61,377 nucleotides of DNA from Streptococcus sanguinis (GCF_003943735.1 NZ_RJMV01000003.1:248647-310023), one strand, 5' to 3'. Counted from the stretch's first letter, positions 1 through 8,401 are shown. Translations and numbers: made by a program. The notes: generated by a model from the sequence alone, not told the origin.

Positions 1-717
1 CCCCCTCAACCATCTTATTTCATGTATGTTCCAGCAAAGTTATATTATATTTTTAAAGATGGAAGCAGAGTATCAAGCCTTATTCTTTTACCGACCTCTT
101 ATGAAAATGTTATAAGTCAAACAAGTACAGGTAAAACAATTGATGAAATTGAAACGTCAGTTTTGCCGAACAATTTTTTTGGTAAATTAGGCACTAGAGA
201 TTTGAGACAAAAAATATACGGCAAACCTGGTTCGGATGATATTGCATTTGAATTGAGAGTTTATCCTTTCTTAGCGATATTTACTGATATTGAATATTCT
301 TATAAAGATAATCCATCTAAGGTAATTACTGAAAAATTTTTAACAACTCCCTTTGGTAGAGAAAGTCTCCCAGATGATCGGTATGAAGATTTAAAAAACT
401 ATACAAAAAACATGTCTCATTTTTCTGAGAATGAGATGAAAGTATCTGGAGACGAGAATATATATGATAATGCCTTTGCATATTTAGATAAAGAATTGGA
501 GAGACTTCTCCCGATAAATGATAATAAATTATCGGAGGAAGATAAACAGAGATTATATGTACTATCTGGAGTTAAATGGAATGTTGATGAGCTTACAAAA
601 GGGAAAGAATTTAATTTTAAAAGTGCTTTATCAGATGATAATAACTTCCATGCATTAGGACATTATCTTTCGGATAAAGTTATTAGCGCAGAAGATCCTT
701 TATACCCAGGTTATTAA
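1..717 (+). CDS. Hypothetical protein, 5' end outside window
   Basis: I do not recognise this protein. The frame is open from the first base of the window to the TAA at 715-717, and the first ATG (22) has no Shine-Dalgarno sequence before it, so the gene very probably begins upstream and at least 238 codons of its C-terminal part are seen. The visible part is hydrophilic and rich in Asp, Glu, Lys and Asn, with no membrane segment, no cysteine motif and no catalytic signature that I can name. It ends in a Tyr/Pro/Gly tail (DPLYPGY). Base composition is clearly more AT-rich than the DUF6261-like gene that follows, which suggests acquired DNA. Function unknown. Confidence 0.6.
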   Translation, partial: PPQPSYFMYVPAKLYYIFKDGSRVSSLILLPTSYENVISQTSTGKTIDEIETSVLPNNFFGKLGTRDLRQKIYGKPGSDDIAFELRVYPFLAIFTDIEYSYKDNPSKVITEKFLTTPFGRESLPDDRYEDLKNYTKNMSHFSENEMKVSGDENIYDNAFAYLDKELERLLPINDNKLSEEDKQRLYVLSGVKWNVDELTKGKEFNFKSALSDDNNFHALGHYLSDKVISAEDPLYPGY

Positions 718-997
718 TTAATCTATTTAGTGAAAGTAAGTCAGATAAATTGAAATCTCAACTTATCTGATGTTCTGACAAGCTCGCCAGAGTTAAAGTG
801 AGGTCGTCAGATTTTCTGATGGGGTGTTTTGGAGCAAATTCTGTTTGGCAGAAAATCTGGCGAGTATTTTTTGAGCAAAAGACGAACGTTTGTTTTTCTG
901 GTGAGCAGTTTTAAAGCAAAAAACTTTTTCTGAAAATCAGAAAAGGTAAAAAGGGAATTAAAGTTTAAATAAATAAAAAATTTAGGAGATTATAAAA
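718..997. repeat. Intergenic stretch with nested inverted repeats
   Basis: No gene is visible in these 280 bases. There is an 8-bp hairpin (TCAGATAA 741-748 with TTATCTGA 763-770) that could end the upstream gene but lacks a T-run. Two longer inverted repeats are nested: CTCGCCAGA 783-791 with TCTGGCGAG 856-864, and CAGATTTTCTG 808-818 with CAGAAAATCTG 849-859. A third short hairpin (TTTCTGA/TCAGAAA) lies near 928-945. The arrangement could be the remnant of a small mobile repeat or a leader structure for the next gene. I cannot match it to a named family. Confidence 0.4.
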
Positions 998-1744
998 ATG
1001 AAAAAATTTTATGGAATTACTAGTGTAGATGTTCAGACTTTAGAAAACAACGAATTTTTCCAACTCATGTCCGAGAGTCGGAGCGAGGTTGCGGCATTTA
1101 TCAAGGAAAATAAGGTGGATGGCATTTACACGACCAAGCTAGATGAGATGGACAAACTTCTGGAACAGCTGCAGAGCGGGCTTCATCAGACCAAGTCCAG
1201 CAAGCTGGTGGCTAGTTTGGATCAGGCTGACCGCGAGCGCGATGATGCCTTGGGTACACTCCAGTCTTTGGTTCGGGCCTTTGCAAGGGTCAAGGATGCA
1301 GCGACCAAGGAAGCTTACGAGACCCTGTCTCAGCTCCTGAAAAACTACACCGGCCTAGCTGCAACTAGCTTGGAAAAGGAGACCGAGGGCATCAACCACC
1401 TGCTCCAAGAGCTGAAAAAGCCGGCCTGCCAGACAGCACTGGCTAAGCTTCATCTGGAAGCCCATGTCGACAGTCTGGCAGCTGCTCAGAAGGCCTTTGA
1501 AAAGGTCTACAAGGAGAGACTGACTGAGCTCAAGGGAAAGACACCGAGCCAGAATAAGAACGTCCGCCTCAAGCTGCAAGAAATCTATGATTTTCTAGTC
1601 GATTTCACTGCAATCATTGCCTACGCTTATCCTGAAAGAACGCACGTGGTCAATCTTCGCGACCACCTCAACACCATCCGCAGCCGCTACAAAAAACGCA
1701 AACCAGCTAAGAAGGCGAGGGAAGAAGCGACGGAGAGCAACTAG
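998..1744 (+). CDS. DUF6261-like helical protein
   Basis: A 248-residue, almost wholly helical, charged protein that starts MKKFYGITSVDVQ and ends in a basic stretch (KKRKPAKKAR). The start is supported by AGGAG about nine bases upstream. It has no signal peptide or membrane segment. The general look (long alpha-helical, Leu/Ala/Lys/Glu rich, short N-terminal leader peptide) resembles the DUF6261 family found in streptococci and Bacteroidetes, but I assign that only tentatively. Function is unknown. It stands alone between the unknown gene and the acetyltransferase/Fic genes; nested inverted repeats lie upstream. Confidence 0.7.
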   Translation: MKKFYGITSVDVQTLENNEFFQLMSESRSEVAAFIKENKVDGIYTTKLDEMDKLLEQLQSGLHQTKSSKLVASLDQADRERDDALGTLQSLVRAFARVKDAATKEAYETLSQLLKNYTGLAATSLEKETEGINHLLQELKKPACQTALAKLHLEAHVDSLAAAQKAFEKVYKERLTELKGKTPSQNKNVRLKLQEIYDFLVDFTAIIAYAYPERTHVVNLRDHLNTIRSRYKKRKPAKKAREEATESN

Positions 1745-1807
1745 AATATAACTAAATTTGAGTTGAAAAATTGTTAGTGGTCGCATCGGATTTGAAAGGA
1801 GTAGAAA

Positions 1808-2182
1808 ATGATAATCAGACCTGCAAGCACAAAAGATTGTCAAGCTATTTATGCCCTTTATCAAAATGAAAAATGGATTTCTTTTACAGAGGAAAAAGTG
1901 ACATCATTATTTTCAACAAATCTGTCCCATTACTTGGTAGTTGAAGAGAACCAGAAAATCCTTGGTTTTGCCCGCTACTTGACAGATGAAGTCATGACGA
2001 CCTTTTTAGCTGAGATTATCATTGATAAAGCCTATCGTGGAAAAGGATTGGGACGGCGATTAATCGCTGAAATTCATCAAAAACATCCTTTGACTCGCAT
2101 TGAATTAATATCAGAAGCGGATGGATTTTATCAGACAGTAGGTTTTAAACCTGTGGGAACAGGGCTTAGAAAATCTATCTAA
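1808..2182 (+). CDS. GNAT family N-acetyltransferase
   Basis: A 124-residue compact GNAT acetyltransferase, predicted to transfer an acetyl group from acetyl-CoA to an unknown amine. It starts IIRPAST.D, typical of the first GNAT strand, and has the acetyl-CoA binding motif A as AYRGKGLGRRLIAEI at about residues 77-91, followed by a short C-terminal region ending GFYQTVGFKP. GAAAGGAG lies seven bases before the ATG. The gene ends one base before a second ATG (2183) belonging to the next reading frame, so it is probably cotranscribed with the Fic gene. Substrate cannot be told from sequence. Confidence 0.85.
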   Translation: MIIRPASTKDCQAIYALYQNEKWISFTEEKVTSLFSTNLSHYLVVEENQKILGFARYLTDEVMTTFLAEIIIDKAYRGKGLGRRLIAEIHQKHPLTRIELISEADGFYQTVGFKPVGTGLRKSI

Positions 2183-2200
2183 ATGAAAGGAGCTGTATTT

Positions 2201-2806
2201 ATGACGCTTGACAATAAACTGGGTCTGACGGATTCGCTTGAACTAGCCAAGATGGAAGAAAAAATCAGCAAAACCCGAGCTAAAGAGCTTTTTGAAGAGC
2301 AGCTTCTGGACGATAAAGCAGCTGGCAACTATGCCACTCTGGCCTTTATTCACGGGTTCTTGTTTGAAGAAATCTATGACTTCGCTGGCCAGATTCGGAC
2401 AGTCAATCTCTCCAAAGGGAATTTTCGCTTTGCTCCTGTCATGTATCTGTCAGCTTCCTTGGAAAATGTTGATCGCATGCCTCAGCATACCTTTGATCAG
2501 ATTGTCGAAAAGTATGTGGAGCTAAATATTGCCCATCCTTTCCGTGAGGGAAATGGCAGGAGCATGAGGCTTTGGCTGGACCACCTACTCAAGGCTGAGC
2601 TGGGGCAAGTCGTGGACTGGTCTCAAGTAGACAAGGAAGATTACCTCCTAGCTATGGAGCGCAGCCCCATTCGAGATACAGAAATCAAGCACGTTCTCAA
2701 GCAAGCCCTCACAAAGGACATTCATAACCGAAACCTCTACATGAAGGGCGTAGACCATAGTTACTACTATGAAGGCTATAGCCTATATAAAGCTGAGGAG
2801 TTGTGA
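2201..2806 (+). CDS. Fic family protein adenylyltransferase (class III type)
   Basis: Fic-domain protein predicted to move AMP from ATP onto hydroxyl side chains of a target protein. I choose the ATG at 2201 (201 residues) because AAAGGAG sits eight bases before it; an in-frame ATG at 2183 overlaps that Shine-Dalgarno sequence. The catalytic loop HPFREGNGR begins at residue 112 with all key residues (His, Phe, Glu/acid, Asn, Arg) intact. Near the C-terminus the sequence SYYYEG fits the (S/T)xxxE(G/N) inhibitory motif, the layout of class III Fic enzymes that restrain themselves in cis, so no separate antitoxin is needed. Target unknown. It lies between two GNAT genes. Confidence 0.9.
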   Translation: MTLDNKLGLTDSLELAKMEEKISKTRAKELFEEQLLDDKAAGNYATLAFIHGFLFEEIYDFAGQIRTVNLSKGNFRFAPVMYLSASLENVDRMPQHTFDQIVEKYVELNIAHPFREGNGRSMRLWLDHLLKAELGQVVDWSQVDKEDYLLAMERSPIRDTEIKHVLKQALTKDIHNRNLYMKGVDHSYYYEGYSLYKAEEL

Positions 2807-2835
2807 GATAAGAAAGTTTGCAGAGGAGTGATTAG

Positions 2836-3372
2836 ATGACAATGCTTGAAACAGACCGTCTCATTTTACGGGACTTGCAGGAATCTGATTTGCCGGCTTT
2901 GATTGCTATGAATCAAGATTCGGAGGTCATGCAGTATTTCCCGAAGCCATATAGTCAAGCGGAGTCCTTGCGCCTTTATCAGGGCATTCAAGATGAAGTT
3001 ACGGCTTATGGCTACAGTCTTTGGGCTGTTGAAGAAAAGGACAGTCAGGAGTTTGTCGGCTTGGTAGGTCTGCACCATTCGGATTTACGGATTTTTGCTG
3101 GAAAAGAAACTGTAGAAATCGGCTGGCGTCTGCGAAAAGAGTTTTGGAATCGTGGTTATGCGACGGAGGCTGCCCAAGCCTGTCTAGACTTTGCTTTTCA
3201 GCAAGCTGGTTTGTCAGAAGTTTACTCTTTTACATCCTTGCTCAATTTCCCTTCTCAAAAAGTCATGCAAAAGCTAGGCATGGAATTTGTCAAAGAATTT
3301 GATAATGAAAAAGTTCCAGCAGACAGTCCGTTTTATAGACATGTCCTCTACAGAATCGAGAGTTTCCACTAA
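2836..3372 (+). CDS. GNAT acetyltransferase, RimJ/RimL type
   Basis: A 178-residue acetyltransferase of the RimJ/RimL-like branch. It starts MLETDRLILRDLQESD, the usual opening of that branch, and shows EIGWRLRKEFWNRGYATEAAQ-type motif A spread over about residues 95-115, then the typical late signature SLLNFPSQKVMQKLGM (partner-side residues N and S, and the K.G motif). These enzymes acetylate N-terminal amines of proteins or small molecules; substrate here is unknown. A candidate Shine-Dalgarno GAGGAG precedes the start. The end of the gene is only 16 bases from the next start, suggesting cotranscription. Confidence 0.88.
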   Translation: MTMLETDRLILRDLQESDLPALIAMNQDSEVMQYFPKPYSQAESLRLYQGIQDEVTAYGYSLWAVEEKDSQEFVGLVGLHHSDLRIFAGKETVEIGWRLRKEFWNRGYATEAAQACLDFAFQQAGLSEVYSFTSLLNFPSQKVMQKLGMEFVKEFDNEKVPADSPFYRHVLYRIESFH

Positions 3373-3388
3373 AAAGGCAGGTATTCCC

Positions 3389-4204
3389 ATGAGAACTGAA
3401 ACCGAGATGTTTGATGTGATTTTGCAAACCGCAAAAGTGCTACAAGTAGAAGCTGTCGCTATGTCCGGCTCGCGGACAAATCCAAAGGCTCCCAAGGACG
3501 AGTTCCAAGACTATGATGTAGTTTACATTGTGGAGGATTTGGATGGTCTGATGGCTGACCTTGTTTGGTTGGAAAGGTTTGGCAAGCGCATGATTGAGCA
3601 GCATGTCCTACTAGACCATCGCCGCCTCTATCTCATGCTCTTTGAAGATGGCAATCGGATAGATTTGACCCTTTGTCCTAAGGAACACATCAGAGAATGG
3701 GTGGATAGCGAAGCGGATTTCACGGTGCTGGATGACCCGCAGGGACTGTTTGCTCCTTATGCACCGACACCCAAGCGCTATTGGACGGCACCAGCCAGTG
3801 CGACTGACTTTGACAAATCCTGCAATGAGTTCTGGTGGGTGTCAGCCTATGTAGTCAAGGGCATTCATCGAAATCACCTGGTCTATGCGACGGATCATCT
3901 CTATGGCATCTGCCAACAAGAATTGCTCAAGCTTTTAGCTTGGCAAGTGGCAGCAGATAAGGGGACAATTGATGTTGGCAAGAACTACAAGTACCTCTTT
4001 CAGTATTTGCCTGCTGAGAAAGAGAAAGAATTTACAGCCTTGCTTGACTTTTCTGACCAGAAAAGCCTCACCAAGTCTCTCTTGGCTACCATGAACTTTT
4101 TCCACAAAGAAGCACAAGCTTTCTCTCTCAAAACCGGCTTCTGCTATGACAAAGCAACCGCAGAGAAGATGATTGAGTATGTTAAAGAGAGGCTTAGCTT
4201 CTAG
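3389..4204 (+). CDS. ANT(6)-like aminoglycoside nucleotidyltransferase homologue
   Basis: A 271-residue member of the AadE/ANT(6) family, whose studied members adenylylate streptomycin at the 6-hydroxyl. The nucleotidyltransferase core is clear: GSR at about residues 27-29, then PKDEFQDYDVVYIV with the metal-binding Asp pair, later RIDLTL, and the family region CNEFWWVSAYVVKGI and VGKNYKYL. I start at 3389 (MRTETEMFD) because family members begin this way; an upstream in-frame ATG at 3287 would overlap the preceding gene by 86 bases. It is a diverged chromosomal copy, so a resistance role is not shown. parC follows after 35 bases. Confidence 0.85.
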   Translation: MRTETEMFDVILQTAKVLQVEAVAMSGSRTNPKAPKDEFQDYDVVYIVEDLDGLMADLVWLERFGKRMIEQHVLLDHRRLYLMLFEDGNRIDLTLCPKEHIREWVDSEADFTVLDDPQGLFAPYAPTPKRYWTAPASATDFDKSCNEFWWVSAYVVKGIHRNHLVYATDHLYGICQQELLKLLAWQVAADKGTIDVGKNYKYLFQYLPAEKEKEFTALLDFSDQKSLTKSLLATMNFFHKEAQAFSLKTGFCYDKATAEKMIEYVKERLSF

Positions 4205-4239
4205 TTATTATTAAAAAGAAAAATAAAAAGAGAATTATT

Positions 4240-6690
4240 ATGTCCAACATTCAAAACATGTCCCTTGAGGACATCATGGGAGAGCGCTTTGGCCGCTACT
4301 CCAAATACATCATTCAGGAGCGGGCCTTGCCGGACATTCGCGATGGCTTGAAGCCTGTTCAGCGCCGTATTCTTTATTCCATGAACAAGGACGGCAACAC
4401 CTTTGACAAGGGCTACCGCAAGTCAGCCAAGTCAGTCGGGAACATCATGGGGAATTTCCACCCCCACGGCGACAGCTCCATCTACGATGCCATGGTTCGC
4501 ATGTCTCAGGATTGGAAAAACCGTGAGATTCTCGTTGAGATGCACGGAAATAATGGCTCCATGGACGGTGATCCACCGGCAGCTATGCGTTATACAGAGG
4601 CACGCTTATCTGAGATGGCTGGCTATCTTTTGCAGGATATTGAAAAAGATAGCGTTCCTTTTGCTTGGAACTTTGACGATACCGAGAAGGAGCCGACTGT
4701 TCTGCCAGCAGCCTTTCCTAACCTCTTGGCCAATGGAGCAACTGGGATTTCCGCTGGTTATGCGACTGATATTCCACCTCATAATCTAGCAGAAGTGATT
4801 GACGCGGTCATCTATATGATTGACCATCCGTCGGCCAAGGTGGACAAACTAATGGAGTTTCTGCCTGGTCCAGACTTTCCGACAGGAGCGATTGTCCAAG
4901 GTCGCGATGAGATTAAGAAAGCCTACGAGACTGGAAAAGGTCGCGTCGTGGTGCGTTCCAGAACTGAGATTGAAAAGCTGAAGGGCGGTAAAGAGCAAAT
5001 CGTCATCACCGAGATTCCTTACGAGATTAATAAGGCGGTCTTGGTTAAAAAGATTGACGATGTACGGGTCAACAATAAGGTGGCCGGCATTGCCGAGGTG
5101 CGGGACGAATCCGACCGAGATGGTTTGCGTATTGCTATCGAGCTCAAGAAAGATGCAAATACTGAGCTGATTCTCAACTACCTCTTCAAGTACACTGATT
5201 TGCAAGTCAATTACAATTTCAACATGGTGGCAATCGACAACTTCACGCCTCGTTTGGTGGGGATTGTACCAATTTTGACCAGCTACATTGCTCACCGTAA
5301 GGAGATTATTCTGGCTCGCAGCCGCTTTGACAAGGTCAAGGCTGAGAAACGACTCCATATTGTGGAAGGATTGATTCGGGTGCTTTCCATCTTGGACGAG
5401 GTGATTGCCCTGATTCGTGCTTCAGAAAACAAAGCAGATGCCAAGGAAAATCTTAAAGTCAGCTATGATTTCACCGAGGAGCAGGCTGAGGCTATCGTCA
5501 CTCTCCAACTCTACCGTTTGACCAATACAGACGTAGTGGTTCTGGAAGAGGAAGAAGCAGAGCTGCGCGAGAAGATTGCCATGCTGGCAGCCATTATCGG
5601 TGATGAGCGGACTATGTATAACCTCATGAAGCGGGAGCTCCGCGATGTTAAGAAGAAGTTTGGCAATCCGCGTCTCAGTGAACTGCAGGATACGGCAAAC
5701 GCTATTGAGATTGATACAGCTAGTCTCATTGTTGAGGAAGAGACCTATGTCAGCGTGACTCGGTCTGGTTATATCAAGCGGACCAGTCCGCGTTCTTTCT
5801 CGGCTTCGACCATAGAGGAGATTGGCAAGCGTGACGATGACCGACTAATTTTCGTTAGCCCAGCCAAGACGACCCAGCATTTGCTGATTTTCACAAGTCT
5901 AGGAAATGTTATTTATCGGCCTGTTCATGAGCTGTCAGACATCCGCTGGAAAGAAATCGGAGAACACCTCAGCCAGACCATCAGTAACTTTGATACTAAG
6001 GAAGAGATTATCTATACGGAATTGCTGGACAGCTTTGAGGAAGGCACTTACTTTGCAGCGACCAAGCTGGGGCAAATCAAGCGTGTAGAGCGCAAGGAGT
6101 TCAGTCCTTGGCGGACCTATAAGTCCAAGTCGCTTAAGTTTGCCAAGCTGAAAAATGAAAACGACCAGGTTATTGCTCTGGCGCCGATTAAGCTGGATGA
6201 TGTTATGCTCGTGACTAGGAATGGCTATGCCCTTCGCTTCAATATTGAGGAAGTTCCTGTCATCGGAGCTAAGGCAGCTGGGGTTAAAGCCATCAATCTC
6301 AAGAAAGACGATGTTCTAGCGGCAGCCTTTATCGCCAACACAGACTCGCTCTACCTCCTAACTCAGCGCGGTTCGCTCAAGCGTATGGCAGTAGCAGATA
6401 TTCCTGTTACCAGTCGGGCAAATCGCGGCCTTCAGGTTCTAAGAGAGCTTAAGGCCAAGCCACATCGTGTCTTTGCAGCTGGACCTGTCTTTGGCGAAAC
6501 AGTGGACTTTGATCTCTTCACAACAGAAGCAGAAGCCAGTGAGGAGCAGATTTTGCAGGTGCTTTCTAATAAAGGAACGGCCTATGAAATCAATCTGGCC
6601 GACCTCAGCTTGTCTGAGAGAACTAGCAACGGTAGCTTCATTTCTGATACCATTTCAGACGAAGAAGTCTTCTCAGCTTATATCAAGTAA
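4240..6690 (+). CDS. parC: DNA topoisomerase IV subunit A
   Basis: ParC, the DNA-cleaving subunit of topoisomerase IV that unlinks daughter chromosomes with ParE. The 816 residues match family length. The catalytic tyrosine is Tyr118 in AMRYTEAR. The quinolone-determining region reads [12 protein letters not shown] with Ser79 and Asp83, the unmutated residues at the two main resistance positions. The N-terminal breakage-reunion domain is followed by the coiled-coil/C-gate and a beta-pinwheel C-terminal domain with repeats such as GYIKRTS and GSLKRMA. parE, normally just upstream in streptococci, is not seen in the 4.2 kb before it; the accessory genes occupy that place. A terminator follows at once. 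Confidence 0.98.
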   Translation: MSNIQNMSLEDIMGERFGRYSKYIIQERALPDIRDGLKPVQRRILYSMNKDGNTFDKGYRKSAKSVGNIMGNFHPHGDSSIYDAMVRMSQDWKNREILVEMHGNNGSMDGDPPAAMRYTEARLSEMAGYLLQDIEKDSVPFAWNFDDTEKEPTVLPAAFPNLLANGATGISAGYATDIPPHNLAEVIDAVIYMIDHPSAKVDKLMEFLPGPDFPTGAIVQGRDEIKKAYETGKGRVVVRSRTEIEKLKGGKEQIVITEIPYEINKAVLVKKIDDVRVNNKVAGIAEVRDESDRDGLRIAIELKKDANTELILNYLFKYTDLQVNYNFNMVAIDNFTPRLVGIVPILTSYIAHRKEIILARSRFDKVKAEKRLHIVEGLIRVLSILDEVIALIRASENKADAKENLKVSYDFTEEQAEAIVTLQLYRLTNTDVVVLEEEEAELREKIAMLAAIIGDERTMYNLMKRELRDVKKKFGNPRLSELQDTANAIEIDTASLIVEEETYVSVTRSGYIKRTSPRSFSASTIEEIGKRDDDRLIFVSPAKTTQHLLIFTSLGNVIYRPVHELSDIRWKEIGEHLSQTISNFDTKEEIIYTELLDSFEEGTYFAATKLGQIKRVERKEFSPWRTYKSKSLKFAKLKNENDQVIALAPIKLDDVMLVTRNGYALRFNIEEVPVIGAKAAGVKAINLKKDDVLAAAFIANTDSLYLLTQRGSLKRMAVADIPVTSRANRGLQVLRELKAKPHRVFAAGPVFGETVDFDLFTTEAEASEEQILQVLSNKGTAYEINLADLSLSERTSNGSFISDTISDEEVFSAYIK

Positions 6691-6695
6691 TCATC

Positions 6696-6722
6696 AAACC
6701 AGTTCGCGGGAGCTGGTTTTTT
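6696..6722 (+). terminator. Rho-independent terminator of parC
   Basis: AAACCAG(T)TC pairs with GAGCTGGTTT around a GCGG loop, directly followed by a T-run, six bases past the parC stop. Confidence 0.85.
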
Positions 6723-6766
6723 CAATTTCTATGAGTTTGATAGCGGAACAAAAGATCAGATAACAA

Positions 6767-6781
6767 AATTTTCTGAAAATT
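6767..6781. promoter_or_regulatory. CodY box upstream of ilvE
   Basis: AATTTTCTGAAAATT matches the CodY consensus AATTTTCWGAAAATT at all 15 positions. It ends 11 bases before the -35 of the ilvE promoter. CodY is the branched-chain amino acid sensor of Firmicutes, so control of a branched-chain aminotransferase is expected. Confidence 0.85.
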
Positions 6782-6792
6782 GAAAATAATAC

Positions 6793-6820
6793 TTGAAAAT
6801 ATCTTAAAAAGGTGTAAAAT
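6793..6820 (+). promoter_or_regulatory. Promoter of ilvE
   Basis: TTGAAA (6793-6798) and TAAAAT (6815-6820) with a 16-base spacer, between the CodY box and the ilvE start. Confidence 0.6.
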
Positions 6821-6864
6821 AGGGAGTATCTAAAAATGAAGTTTGGAAGAAGAGGAGAAAGACA

Positions 6865-7884
6865 ATGACTGTAAATCTTGACTGGGAAAATCTAGGATTC
6901 TCATATATGAAACTGCCTTATCGCTACATAGCATACTATCGCAACGGCCAGTGGGAAGAAGGAACGTTAACAGAGGACGCTACGCTCCATATCTCTGAGT
7001 CGTCTCCTAGCCTTCACTACGGCCAGCAGGCTTTTGAGGGGCTTAAGGCTTATCGAACTAAGGATGACAGTATTCAGCTTTTCCGTCCAGATAAAAATGC
7101 GGAACGTTTACAGCAGACAGCTGATCGCTTGCTCATGCCGCAAGTTCCTACAGAAATGTTTGTAGAAGCAGTTAAGCAGGTTGTCCGAGCTAATGAAGAA
7201 TATGTTCCACCTTATGGAACAGGCGGAACCCTTTATATTCGACCTCTCTTGATTGGAGTCGGCGATATTATCGGCGTAAAACCAGCTGAAGAATATATTT
7301 TTACGATCTTTGTAATGCCTGTTGGTAATTACTTCAAAGGAGGCCTGACTCCGACTAACTTCATTGTGTCAGATGACTATGATCGCGCGGCACCGCACGG
7401 AACTGGTGCGGCAAAAGTGGGTGGTAATTACGCTGCTAGCTTATTACCAGGAAAGATTGCTAAGGATAAGCATTTTTCAGATGTGATTTATCTGGATCCG
7501 GCAACCCATACCAAGATTGAAGAAGTGGGTTCTGCCAATTTCTTTGGTATCACTAAGGATAATGAGTTTGTAACACCGCTCAGTCCTTCAATCTTGCCAT
7601 CTATCACCAAGTATTCTTTGCTTTATCTGGCAGAGCATAGACTAGGGCTTAAGCCGATTGAAGGAGACGTTCCTCTGACAGACTTGGGTAAATTCACTGA
7701 AGCGGGAGCTTGCGGAACAGCTGCAGTTATCTCTCCTATCGGTGGTATACAGCACGGTGACGATTTCCATGTCTTTTATAGCGAGACAGAAGTCGGGCCA
7801 GTCACTCGCAAGCTATATGACGAATTAACTGGTATTCAATTCGGCGATGTTGAAGCGCCAGAAGGTTGGATTGTTAAAGTATAA
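6865..7884 (+). CDS. ilvE: Branched-chain amino acid aminotransferase
   Basis: IlvE, a PLP enzyme of fold type IV that interconverts Leu, Ile and Val with their 2-keto acids using glutamate/2-oxoglutarate. The 339 residues show the conserved LHYGQQAFEGLKAY segment, the PLP lysine (Lys184) in AAKVGGNYAAS, and the late GACGTAAVISPIG phosphate-binding loop. AGAGGAGA precedes the ATG. It has its own promoter, a perfect CodY box just upstream, and a terminator right after, so it is a single-gene unit. The order parC-ilvE is common in streptococci. Confidence 0.97.
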   Translation: MTVNLDWENLGFSYMKLPYRYIAYYRNGQWEEGTLTEDATLHISESSPSLHYGQQAFEGLKAYRTKDDSIQLFRPDKNAERLQQTADRLLMPQVPTEMFVEAVKQVVRANEEYVPPYGTGGTLYIRPLLIGVGDIIGVKPAEEYIFTIFVMPVGNYFKGGLTPTNFIVSDDYDRAAPHGTGAAKVGGNYAASLLPGKIAKDKHFSDVIYLDPATHTKIEEVGSANFFGITKDNEFVTPLSPSILPSITKYSLLYLAEHRLGLKPIEGDVPLTDLGKFTEAGACGTAAVISPIGGIQHGDDFHVFYSETEVGPVTRKLYDELTGIQFGDVEAPEGWIVKV

Positions 7885-7887
7885 TCT

Positions 7888-7917
7888 AAAAACTGTCCTT
7901 GATTGGGCAGTTTTTTT
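7888..7917 (+). terminator. Terminator of ilvE
   Basis: AAAACTGTCC and GGGCAGTTTT pair around TTGATT, followed by a T-run. Confidence 0.85.
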
Positions 7918-7940
7918 CTGCAATTCTAGCCTAAGATAGC

Positions 7941-7969
7941 TTGCGAAGTCAACCTTTTTCGTGTACAAT
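7941..7969 (+). promoter_or_regulatory. Promoter of DUF2969 gene
   Basis: TTGCGA (7941-7946) and TACAAT (7964-7969) with a 17-base spacer, 22 bases before the start codon. Confidence 0.55.
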
Positions 7970-7991
7970 AGAAATTTGAAAGAGGTAAGTT

Positions 7992-8222
7992 ATGAGTAAA
8001 AAAGATAAAAAAATTGAAATTCAAATCACAGATAGCAAAGTGAAAGTCGGAGCAGACCAATTTGACGGTTATAGTCTTGCTATTGGCAAGAAGGTTATCG
8101 GAGAGATTGCCGAACTAGATGGCCAGTTTGCAATCATCAAAAATGGAAATGCTGAAAGTTTTTATAAAAAACTTGAAAGAGCCGTGGAAACTTTGATTGA
8201 AACCTATAATTTAAGCAAATAG
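7992..8222 (+). CDS. DUF2969 family protein
   Basis: A small 76-residue acidic/basic protein with no cysteines or membrane segment. It begins MSKKDKKIEIQI and contains the core GYSLAIGKKVIGEI and FAIIKNG seen in the DUF2969 family of lactic acid bacteria; function is unknown. AAGAGG lies about six bases before the ATG. It has its own likely promoter, and the tRNA promoter begins four bases after its stop codon. The family assignment is from memory of the pattern and not from a search. Confidence 0.8.
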   Translation: MSKKDKKIEIQITDSKVKVGADQFDGYSLAIGKKVIGEIAELDGQFAIIKNGNAESFYKKLERAVETLIETYNLSK

Positions 8223-8225
8223 GGC

Positions 8226-8254
8226 TTGCATTTTCATTGTATCAATGTTATAAT
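8226..8254 (+). promoter_or_regulatory. Promoter of tRNA-Tyr/tRNA-Gln
   Basis: TTGCAT (8226-8231) and TATAAT (8249-8254), spacer 17, ending 17 bases before the mature tRNA-Tyr. Confidence 0.85.
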
Positions 8255-8271
8255 AGATAGCGTTGATTGTC

Positions 8272-8352
8272 GGAGAGATAGCGAAGAGGCTAAACGCGGC
8301 GGACTGTAAATCCGCTCCTTCGGGTTCGGGGGTTCGAATCCCTCTCTCTCCA
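8272..8352 (+). tRNA. tRNA-Tyr (GTA)
   Basis: Class II tRNA with a long variable arm. Acceptor stem GGAGAGA/TCTCTCC, anticodon loop CTGTAAA (anticodon GTA), T loop GGTTCGAATCC, discriminator A at 8352. The 3' CCA is not encoded. Confidence 0.97.
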
Positions 8353-8401
8353 TTAGCGTTCATTGTGACGATGATAAAGTGACTTTTGTCAGCGCTCTTT
8401 T

